From: Serratia marcescens
GTDB lineage: Bacteria > Pseudomonadota > Gammaproteobacteria > Enterobacterales > Enterobacteriaceae
NCBI RefSeq assembly: GCF_006715005.1
Contig: NZ_VFMJ01000001.1
Location: forward strand, 992,001-1,056,000
Direction of reading: 5' to 3'
Length of the DNA stretch: 64,000 nt
Made by a program: the position numbers and the translations under genes
The notes under the pieces: generated by a model
The model's input: the letters and a program-made list of their open reading frames with translations, nothing else
What the model was told of the DNA's origin: nothing
Databases searched by the model: none
In this document: in pieces, positions 55,662-64,000 of the stretch
Position numbering within the stretch: the stretch's first letter is position 1
Layout: each line of letters begins with the position of its first letter

Positions 55662-56150
55662 GTTGACCTCCAGGTAGCGGTTATTGTCCTGAGTGATGCG
55701 TAATTTCCTATGAGCTTTCCCGTCGGCTGAAAAATAAAAACGAAAAACGCAATGCGCGTCGTGAAACATTAAATAAGGGCGAGGTCCTGGCGCCTAAGCG
55801 AATATCGCGCAGGTGCAAAATATCTCTTTTTATGGGCTTGGAAAGGTGGGGCGCCTTTGCCGGCTCAGCCCGCTGCCGCTAAGGCATGGCGATGGTCATG
55901 AGGCCTGCCTCGCCGCGTGTTGAGGTGAATTGAGGATAATCCATAATGGTGTTCTCCTTGATGGGATATATCGCATTAGCCAGCTGAGTTTACGGTCTTC
56001 ATTGCCGTCTAAATATAAATACAGCATTAAAAGAATTGCCGCCCATCAAATTTTTATATGACTTGTTGAGTAAATACGAATAAGCGGGTAAATGAAATAT
56101 AACGACGGGCGTTGCGGCTGGCGTTGAGTGGAGGCGGTGTTGATCTCGGG
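55662..56150. other. Intergenic region with one possible micro-ORF
   Basis: About 490 bp between katG and the VOC gene, with no full-size gene. It should contain the promoter of the VOC-porin pair. The only coding candidate is the micro-ORF at 55879-55944. Confidence 0.45.
55879..55944 (-). CDS. Possible 21-residue micro-ORF
   Basis: ATG 55944 follows AAGGAG at nine bases on the minus strand and encodes MDYPQFTSTRGEAGLMTIAMP before TAG. The good ribosome binding site is the only support; no family was recognised. It could be a leader peptide of the VOC-porin genes or chance. Confidence 0.3.
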   Translation of the reverse strand: MDYPQFTSTRGEAGLMTIAMP

Positions 56151-56180
56151 AGAAAAAACGGCCTGCCAAAGCAGGCCGTT
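56151..56180 (-). terminator. Rho-independent terminator of katG
   Basis: On the minus strand, AACGGCCTGC-TTTG-GCAGGCCGTT followed by TTTTCTC: a perfect 10-bp stem nine bases after the katG stop codon. Confidence 0.9.
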
Positions 56181-56189
56181 GGGGGGAGT

Positions 56190-58436
<2,247 letters not shown>

Positions 58437-58644
58437 TTAACAAGGCATGCGGGTCAGGCTTGCGTCGGGTGTTGCGCTAAATAACTGAACTCAATGGAAT
58501 CACATCGCCCTGGCCGCTAACGGGCACAGGGCGACTCATGGCTAAGCTTAGTCAGCGGCGGCGGAGAGATAAAATAGGAATGAGTGAATATTGCGATAGC
58601 TTGCGGCGATTCATGGCTGTGTTATTGATAGCCGGCACGCCGCC

Positions 58645-60069
58645 TTATCGACGCCGCAGCATCACCTTGAGCACCGCGTCTGCCAGCTTGCCGAACGGTG
58701 CGCGCAGCAGATCGGTGAAGTGCCAGCGGCTTTGGATGAAGACGCCCTTGGCGTGGCTCAGCGCCCGGAATCCTTCAATGCCGTGATAGGCCCCCATGCC
58801 GCTGGGGCCGATGCCGCCGAACGGCAGATCGTCCTGGGCAAAATGCAGTAGGGTGGCGTTGACGCTGACGTTGCCGGAGGTGGTGCGCGCCAGCAGTCTG
58901 TCCTGCAGCGTGCCGCCTGGGCCAAAGTAGTACAGCGCCAGCGGGCGCGGCCCGGCGTTGATAACGTCGATCGCTTCATCAAAGGCGGCGTAGGTGCGTA
59001 TCGGCAGCAGCGGCCCGAAGATCTCCTCGTGCATGATCCGGCTGTCGTCGGGGGCGCCGACGATCAGCGTGGGGGCGAGGGTTTTCGGCCGTTCCGCCGC
59101 CGAGTTCGGGCGATGGCCGACCGGATGGATTTGCGCGCCGCGCGCCTGTGCGTCGGTGAGCAGATCCTGCAAGCGGTGGTAGTGCCTGTCGTTGATGATG
59201 GCGCCGTAGTCATGGCTCGTCGGCCCGTCGGGGTAAAACGCTTTGACCGCCGCATCGTAGAGCGTGATGAAGTTTTCCACATCGTCCTGATGGATCAACA
59301 GGTAATCGGGCGCGATGCAGGTTTGGCCCGCGTTCGACAGCTTGCCGAACGCCAGGCTGTTAACGGTTCTGGCGGTGAGCGCGCCGGGCGCCACGACGGC
59401 GGGGCTTTTGCCGCCCAGCTCGAGCGTCAAGGGCACCAGATGTTTGCCGGCCGCCTGCATGACCTGACGGCCGATCGCCGTGCTGCCGGTGAACACCAGA
59501 TGGTCGAACGCCAGTGCGCTGAACCCGGCCCCGACGTCCGGCCCGCCGGTCACCACCGCGACTTCATCGGCGGGAAACAGCGCCGCCAGCATCGTGTCGA
59601 TGAGCTGACTGGTATGCGGCGTGAGCTCCGAAGGTTTCAGCATCACGCGGTTGCCGGCGGCCAGGGCGGTGGCCAGCGGGATGAAGGTCAACGAAAACGG
59701 GTAGTTCCACGGCGCCATGACGCCAATCACACCCTTAGGTTGGTATTGCACGTAGGCGCGCCCGGCCTGGTACGGCAGGGCGACGTGGCGGCGTTCCGGC
59801 TGCATGAAGCGTTTCAGATTGCGCAGCAGGTAATCGATCGCCTGCACGGTGACCAGGATCTCCAGGATGTCGGTTTCGTAAGGCGAGCGGTGGCCGAAGT
59901 CCGCGCTGACGGCCGCCGCCAGCGCACCGCGCTGGGCCAGAATGGCGCTCCGCAGGCGGCGCAGGGCGGCCTTGCGCTGATCCATCGTCGGCGCGCCGTC
60001 GCGCAGGAAGGCGTGGCGCTGGGCGGCAAGCCGTTGCTCCATCATTGTGGCGGTGTCATTTCCTTGCAC
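58645..60069 (-). CDS. Aldehyde dehydrogenase (coniferyl-aldehyde dehydrogenase type)
   Basis: A 474-residue NAD(P)-dependent aldehyde dehydrogenase: catalytic Glu in LELGGKSPAVV, catalytic Cys in NAGQTCIAPDY, and the cofactor motif FTGSTAIGRQV. The C-terminal stretch LPFGGIGPSGMGAYHGIEGF is typical of the coniferyl-aldehyde/fatty-aldehyde subgroup. It starts at GTG 60069 after AGGAG. It is divergent from the hydrolase operon behind the MerR-type promoter, so both may respond to aldehydes. It lacks a membrane anchor. Confidence 0.92.
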   Translation of the reverse strand: MQGNDTATMMEQRLAAQRHAFLRDGAPTMDQRKAALRRLRSAILAQRGALAAAVSADFGHRSPYETDILEILVTVQAIDYLLRNLKRFMQPERRHVALPYQAGRAYVQYQPKGVIGVMAPWNYPFSLTFIPLATALAAGNRVMLKPSELTPHTSQLIDTMLAALFPADEVAVVTGGPDVGAGFSALAFDHLVFTGSTAIGRQVMQAAGKHLVPLTLELGGKSPAVVAPGALTARTVNSLAFGKLSNAGQTCIAPDYLLIHQDDVENFITLYDAAVKAFYPDGPTSHDYGAIINDRHYHRLQDLLTDAQARGAQIHPVGHRPNSAAERPKTLAPTLIVGAPDDSRIMHEEIFGPLLPIRTYAAFDEAIDVINAGPRPLALYYFGPGGTLQDRLLARTTSGNVSVNATLLHFAQDDLPFGGIGPSGMGAYHGIEGFRALSHAKGVFIQSRWHFTDLLRAPFGKLADAVLKVMLRRR

Positions 60070-60127
60070 TTGAATACTCCTGATGCCGAACGCGTTACTG
60101 AGGGAAATACCGCTTGCCGGGCCGCCA

Positions 60128-60158
60128 TTGACCTTAAAGTGAACTTTAAACCTATACT
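60128..60158 (+). promoter_or_regulatory. MerR-family-type promoter with 19-bp spacer
   Basis: The -35 TTGACC (60128-60133) and -10 TATACT (60153-60158) are separated by 19 bp, longer than the usual 17. The spacer contains a dyad, TTAAAGT-GA-ACTTTAA (60134-60149). This is the layout used by MerR regulators that untwist the spacer, and the dyad resembles AdhR/NmlR-type sites. No MerR gene is in the window. It reads into the hydrolase gene at 60274. Confidence 0.7.
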
Positions 60159-60273
60159 CGTTAAACGATCAACGCAAGATCGTCGGCCAACCGGGATGAG
60201 GGAGCCAGAGATCCCGGCGCCGCGCGCAGTATAAACCTTCTTTTTTAACCATAGTGTAAACGGGAGAAACGAC

Positions 60274-61104
60274 ATGGGTTATGTAACGACCAGCGATGGC
60301 GTCGAGATTTTCTACAAGGATTGGGGCCCCAAAAACGGCAAGGTTATCTATTTCCACCACGGCTGGCCGCTGTCCAGCGATGACTGGGATGCCCAGATGC
60401 TGTTCTTCGTGAACCAAGGGTTCCGCGTGGTGGCGCACGATCGCCGTGGCCACGGCCGCTCCAGCCAGGTTTGGGAAGGGCACGACATGGATCACTACGC
60501 CGATGACGTCGCCGCGGTGGTAAAACACCTCGGCGTACAGGGCGCCATGCACGTGGGCCACTCGACGGGCGGCGGTGAGGTGGTGCGCTACATCGTGCGT
60601 CACGGCGAGGACAAAGTATCCAAAGCGGTGCTGATCAGCGCAGTGCCGCCGCTGATGGTAAAAACCGACGCCAATCCGCAGGGCACCCCCAAAGCGGTAT
60701 TCGATGATTTCCAGGCGCAGCTGGCCGCCAACCGGGCGCAGTTCTATTACGACGTGCCGGCCGGCCCGTTCTATGGCTATAACCGCCCGGGTGCCAAACC
60801 GTCGGAGGCGATTATCTGGAACTGGTGGCGGCAGGGCATGATGGGCGGCGCCAAGGCGCACTACGATGGCATCGTCGCCTTCTCGCAGACCGATTTCACC
60901 GAGGATCTCAAGAAGATCGCCATTCCGGTGCTGGTGATCCACGGCGACGACGATCAGGTGGTGCCTTATCAGGACTCCGGCGTGCTCTCGGCCAAGCTGG
61001 TGCAAAACGGCACGCTCCATACCTATAAGGGCGCGCCGCACGGCATACCGACCACCCATGCCGAGCAGGTCAACGCCGATCTGCTGGCGTTCGTGAACAG
61101 CTAA
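60274..61104 (+). CDS. Alpha/beta hydrolase, non-heme chloroperoxidase type (second paralogue)
   Basis: A 276-residue hydrolase: oxyanion region HHGWPLSSDDWDAQM, nucleophile elbow GHSTGGGE, acid HGDDDQVVP and catalytic His in GAPHGIP. Same length and organisation as the protein at 49368, but with its own regulation: the MerR-type promoter 116 bp upstream. Start ATG 60274 follows GGGAGAAACGAC. Probably co-transcribed with the oxidoreductase at 61173. A role in handling reactive electrophiles is inferred from the promoter and the divergent aldehyde dehydrogenase. Confidence 0.9.
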   Translation: MGYVTTSDGVEIFYKDWGPKNGKVIYFHHGWPLSSDDWDAQMLFFVNQGFRVVAHDRRGHGRSSQVWEGHDMDHYADDVAAVVKHLGVQGAMHVGHSTGGGEVVRYIVRHGEDKVSKAVLISAVPPLMVKTDANPQGTPKAVFDDFQAQLAANRAQFYYDVPAGPFYGYNRPGAKPSEAIIWNWWRQGMMGGAKAHYDGIVAFSQTDFTEDLKKIAIPVLVIHGDDDQVVPYQDSGVLSAKLVQNGTLHTYKGAPHGIPTTHAEQVNADLLAFVNS

Positions 61105-61123
61105 GCGCGAGAAATAGGTGCTT

Positions 61124-61152
61124 GCTCCGCCCGGTTGGGCGGGGCCTCTTTT
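61124..61152 (+). terminator. Hairpin between hydrolase and oxidoreductase genes
   Basis: GCTCCGCCC (61124-61132)/GGGCGGGGC (61137-61145), loop GGTT, then CTCTTTTC. It may terminate part of the transcription before the next gene. Confidence 0.6.
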
Positions 61153-61172
61153 CATTACGATGAGGAACGGAA

Positions 61173-62117
61173 ATGCAAACGATCCTGGGCGCCAGTGGCC
61201 AGATCGCCCAAGAGCTGGCGCGTGAACTGAAGCGCGCGTACACCGATGATTTAAGATTGGTCAGCCGCAACCCAAAGAAGGTCAACGACAGCGATACGCT
61301 GGTTGCGGCCAACCTGCTCGACGCGCAGCAGACCCTGGCGGCGGTGAAGGGCAGCGACGTGGTGTATTTCGCCGCCGGCCTGCCGCCGGATTCGGCGCTG
61401 TGGGAGCGGCAATTTCCGACCATGCTGCAGAATGCGCTGGACGCCAGCCGTACCGCAGGCGTGCCCTTCGTCTATTTCGACAATACGTACATGTATCCGC
61501 AGAACGGCGAACCGCAGACGGAATCGACGCCGTTCGCGCCGCAGGGGCGCAAGGGACGGGTACGCGCCCTGATGGCCGATAAGGTACTCGACGAGATGAA
61601 GCGCAAGCAGATCCCCGTGCTGATCGGCCGTGCGCCCGAGTTTTATGGGCCGGGAAAAACGCAGAGCTTCACCAATGCGCTGATCGTCGACAGGTTGAAA
61701 GCGGGGGAAAAACCGCGCGTGCCGGTTCGCGATGACAGACTGCGCACGCTGATCTGGACGCCCGACGCCAGCCGTGGGTTAGCCCGGCTTGGCAATACGC
61801 CCGACGCGTTCGGCCAGACGTGGCATTTGCCGTGCTGCGACGAACGGCTCACCTACGCGCAGTTCGCCGCCTTGGCCTGCGAGGTGTTTGGTAAGGACAT
61901 TTCATATTCCGTCATCGGCAAATGGGCGTTGATCGCCGCAGGGCTGGTTTCATCCGGCGCGCGTGAGATGCGCGAGCTGCTGCCGCGCTACGAGCACGAC
62001 AACCTGTTCGACTCGACCAAGTTCAAGCAGCGCTTTCCCGACTTCGCCGTCACGACGTATCGCGCGGGGCTGGAAACGATTTGGCGGGAGTGGAAGAACG
62101 CGCAAGCGCGGCGTTAA
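61173..62117 (+). CDS. NAD(P)-binding Rossmann-fold oxidoreductase (NmrA/epimerase-like)
   Basis: A 314-residue protein of the extended SDR/NAD-epimerase type. The nucleotide motif is ILGASGQIAQEL at the N-terminus, and VVYFAAGLPPDSALW and YFDNTYMYPQNGEP follow. The catalytic tyrosine/lysine pair of classical SDRs is not obvious, so it may be an atypical (NmrA-like) member. Start ATG 61173 has GAGGAACGG upstream. It follows the hydrolase gene by 68 bp, with a hairpin between. A strong terminator is downstream. Confidence 0.85.
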   Translation: MQTILGASGQIAQELARELKRAYTDDLRLVSRNPKKVNDSDTLVAANLLDAQQTLAAVKGSDVVYFAAGLPPDSALWERQFPTMLQNALDASRTAGVPFVYFDNTYMYPQNGEPQTESTPFAPQGRKGRVRALMADKVLDEMKRKQIPVLIGRAPEFYGPGKTQSFTNALIVDRLKAGEKPRVPVRDDRLRTLIWTPDASRGLARLGNTPDAFGQTWHLPCCDERLTYAQFAALACEVFGKDISYSVIGKWALIAAGLVSSGAREMRELLPRYEHDNLFDSTKFKQRFPDFAVTTYRAGLETIWREWKNAQARR

Positions 62118-62188
62118 GATGCCCGCCGCGCCAGGGCTAGCCATAGCGCGTTACGCTGGGCTGCAGGCCCACTCGAGCCATTAAGCGA

Positions 62189-62217
62189 GCCTCGCCCCTC
62201 ACCGGGCGGGGCTTTTT
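62189..62217 (+). terminator. Rho-independent terminator
   Basis: GCCTCGCCC (62189-62197)/GGGCGGGGC (62204-62212, one G-U pair) followed by TTTTT. Confidence 0.85.
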
Positions 62218-62237
62218 ATTGGCTGCGGGAAAGCGGA

Positions 62238-63290
62238 TCACCAGTGATAGCTGATGCCCATATCGAGCTTGTCCGACGCATCGACGCCGGCCGCGTGCTG
62301 GGAAAGGTTATTGAATTCATAGTTAATAAACACCTGCATGTTGCTATTGAGCAACCAGGTCACCCCCAGCTCCTCGTAGTTCAATAAGTCGGTGTTGCGG
62401 CCTGCCCGGGCCTGTATCAAGCGGGTATAGCCGATGTTGGGCTGAATATGGTCCGTCAGCCGGTATTTGACGAGCGCTTCATAACTTGACGCCGAGCCGC
62501 GGTTAGCGGTTTGTTGCGGGCTGATGGCGTTATCGCTTTGGGTGAACACGGCCGCAAGATAGATTTTTTTCGACGCATAGAGAACCCCTTCGGCCAGCGT
62601 ATCGATGCGTCGGCGATAGCCGGCGGCGTGTTGCTGCCGCTGCGTGGTTTGAGACGCCGAGGCGGCGGCGATGAGGCTGAGCGTCGGCGTCAGCGCATAA
62701 CGGAACGAGGCGCCGAAGCCGTTGCCGTTTTGTTTGCCCGGCGCTTGCCGATCGTCGCCGTCTTTGAACTGATATTGCAACGCGAGGGCGGCGCGCCGCT
62801 GAAACAGGCTGAAAGTTTGGCGGTAAGTGAGCAGGTTATGCGCCCGGCCGCGCATAAAGTTATCGATGTAGTTGTAGGCCATTTCCCTAAACAGCGGGGA
62901 GCGATCGGTCAGGGCGGTCACATCATAAAGCACGCCCCAGTTGCGGCCGATATCGAGGCTGCCCAGGGTGGCGTTTTGCACGCCGATATAGGCGAGCCGG
63001 GTGCTGTTGCGAGTCGCGTCGGCGAAGCTGACGGTATATTCCCAGTGGGCGTAGGCCTGCCAGCACGGCGCGATCTTTTTTTTGCCTATCAGGCCGAAAT
63101 AGAGGTAGCTGCGGTCGCCGTCGTCGCGTTCGTTTTGGCCGCTGTAGCGTCTGGCGATAATCGTGCCGTAGAAATTCAGGCTGTTTTGCTGCGATCCCGT
63201 CAACGACACGGCGAAGGCGCCGCGCGGCAACAGAGCCAGCAGAGGGAAAAGCATGCCCGCCGAAAAATAACGAGGATTGCGTTTTATCAT
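62238..63290 (-). CDS. General porin (OmpC/OmpF superfamily-like outer membrane protein)
   Basis: 350 residues with a signal peptide ending GAFA (residue 27). The mature part starts VSLTGSQQNSLNFYG, then alternating strands with YLYFGLIGKKKIAPCWQAYAHWEY and YIGVQNATLGSLDIGRNWGVLYDV, the eyelet-loop region of enterobacterial porins. It ends DMGISYHW, close to the usual aromatic terminal signature. It diverges from OmpC/OmpF, so this is a secondary porin. It is the gene downstream of amiA on the same strand (54 bp gap) and may be read with it. Confidence 0.85.
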   Translation of the reverse strand: MIKRNPRYFSAGMLFPLLALLPRGAFAVSLTGSQQNSLNFYGTIIARRYSGQNERDDGDRSYLYFGLIGKKKIAPCWQAYAHWEYTVSFADATRNSTRLAYIGVQNATLGSLDIGRNWGVLYDVTALTDRSPLFREMAYNYIDNFMRGRAHNLLTYRQTFSLFQRRAALALQYQFKDGDDRQAPGKQNGNGFGASFRYALTPTLSLIAAASASQTTQRQQHAAGYRRRIDTLAEGVLYASKKIYLAAVFTQSDNAISPQQTANRGSASSYEALVKYRLTDHIQPNIGYTRLIQARAGRNTDLLNYEELGVTWLLNSNMQVFINYEFNNLSQHAAGVDASDKLDMGISYHW

Positions 63291-63344
63291 GATGGCACCA
63301 TCCCTGTGCGCGGCAAGCCCGTGAGCTTGCCGCCCTGGCGAAGC

Positions 63345-64000
63345 TTAAGCGTACGTTTCGCGTTTAAAGTAACTGACGATCCCCTGAGCGATCGCCGTGG
63401 CAATTTTATTTCGGAAGGCGGGGGTGCCGAGCAGCCTTTCTTCCTCAGGGTTGGTGATGAAAGAGGTTTCCACCAAGACGGAAGGAATATACGGGGACTT
63501 CAAGACCACGAAGGCCGCCTGTTCGGTATTTTTGGCATGCAAGTGATGGATGGGCGCAATATGCTGAATCAGGTGCGAGCCCAGCGCCAGGCTCTCTTTG
63601 ATCGTTTCCGTCTGCTCCAAATCAAACAGTATCTTCTGCAAATAGCGGTCTTTCTTGATGACGTTAGGGCCGGCGAGATCGTCCGCCGCGTTTTCACTGT
63701 TCGATAAGTATTTCGCCATCGCGCTGCTGGCGCCTTTATTGGAAAGCGCAAAGACCGACGCGCCGCAGGCGCTGGGGCAGGTAAAGCCGTCGGCGTGGAT
63801 GGACATGAAAAGATCCGCGCCATGCCGGTGCGCGATCTCCACCCGATCGTAAAGCGGGATAAAAACGTCGCTGTCGCGCGTCAGGCGGGCATCGATGCCG
63901 TGTCGATCAAGCTGTGCACGCACATTTCTGGCGATCTCCAGAACGACATGTTTTTCCAGCGAACCGGTGTGGCCAATGGCGCCGGAGTCGATGCCGCCAT
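63345..64000 (-). CDS. amiA: N-acetylmuramoyl-L-alanine amidase AmiA (partial, N-terminus outside window)
   Basis: The reading frame is open to the window edge. The visible part starts GGIDSGAIGHTGSLEKHVVL, the first zinc-site region of Amidase_3 enzymes, and continues with RDSDVFIPLYDRVEIAHRHG, ADLFMSIHADGF (third ligand) and VLVETSFITNPEEERLLG. It matches E. coli AmiA nearly residue for residue. AmiA is a Tat-exported periplasmic amidase that splits septal peptidoglycan and needs EnvC-type activation. The missing part is the Tat signal and about 60 residues. An internal GTG at 63923 is not the start. Confidence 0.93.
   Translation of the reverse strand, partial: GGIDSGAIGHTGSLEKHVVLEIARNVRAQLDRHGIDARLTRDSDVFIPLYDRVEIAHRHGADLFMSIHADGFTCPSACGASVFALSNKGASSAMAKYLSNSENAADDLAGPNVIKKDRYLQKILFDLEQTETIKESLALGSHLIQHIAPIHHLHAKNTEQAAFVVLKSPYIPSVLVETSFITNPEEERLLGTPAFRNKIATAIAQGIVSYFKRETYA

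Overview
The window looks like chromosomal DNA from a Serratia species close to S. marcescens. It is GC-rich, with enterobacterial codon use and ribosome binding sites. Several genes have clear E. coli counterparts: yeeA-yeeX, katG, sotB, livKHMGF, amiA and a tRNA-Asn(GUU). The species call is inference, because no rRNA or marker gene is present. No insertion sequence, prophage module, CRISPR array or replication origin was seen.

Layout. 1-6160: end of an XRE-type regulator, an AmpDh3/AmiD-like amidase, yeeA-yeeX, and an orphan amino-acid binding protein with an M20 hydrolase and a LysR regulator. 6240-15100: a polyol/pentose operon (dehydrogenase, ribose-type ABC transporter, L-xylulose-type kinase, 3-epimerase, 4-epimerase) ending in a convergent LacI regulator, with two LacI-type operators before the first gene. 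15100-21100: accessory, partly AT-rich stretch with two nuclease-like proteins, a LysR regulator, a serine hydrolase and a DUF6434 protein. 21234-35507: lipid region (below). 35611-38614: LysR, a ModA-like periplasmic protein that may be an aconitate isomerase, and a CitA/TcuC-type transporter. 39053-39860: HigBA-type toxin-antitoxin pair and tRNA-Asn. 40441-45481: branched-chain amino acid ABC operon preceded by a palindromic repeat. 45511-53385: Asp/Asn hydroxylase, sotB, an MFS porter, a hydrolase-DoxX-MFS operon and a nitronate monooxygenase. 53431-64000: AlgE-like porin, exported glyoxalase-fold protein, katG, aldehyde dehydrogenase, a MerR-type promoter driving a hydrolase and an NAD(P)-binding protein, a porin, and the start-truncated amiA.

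The most interesting region is 21234-35507. Genes 28957-33058 encode, in one operon, a fatty acyl-AMP ligase, a CerR-like NAD-epimerase, an acyl carrier protein and a serine palmitoyltransferase with the full active-site signature. Upstream and divergent is a GNAT-fold protein of the bacterial ceramide synthase type, followed by a DgkA-type lipid kinase. Together these match the bacterial ceramide pathway known from Caulobacter. On the other side lie three paralogous thymidylate-kinase-like proteins, a Wzx-type flippase, a CHAD-like protein, a YtfJ-family protein and a second, divergent LptF/LptG pair in a tight operon. My inference is that the whole block makes, modifies (perhaps phosphorylates) and exports a sphingolipid to the outer membrane. 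This would be unusual in Enterobacterales and is testable by lipidomics.
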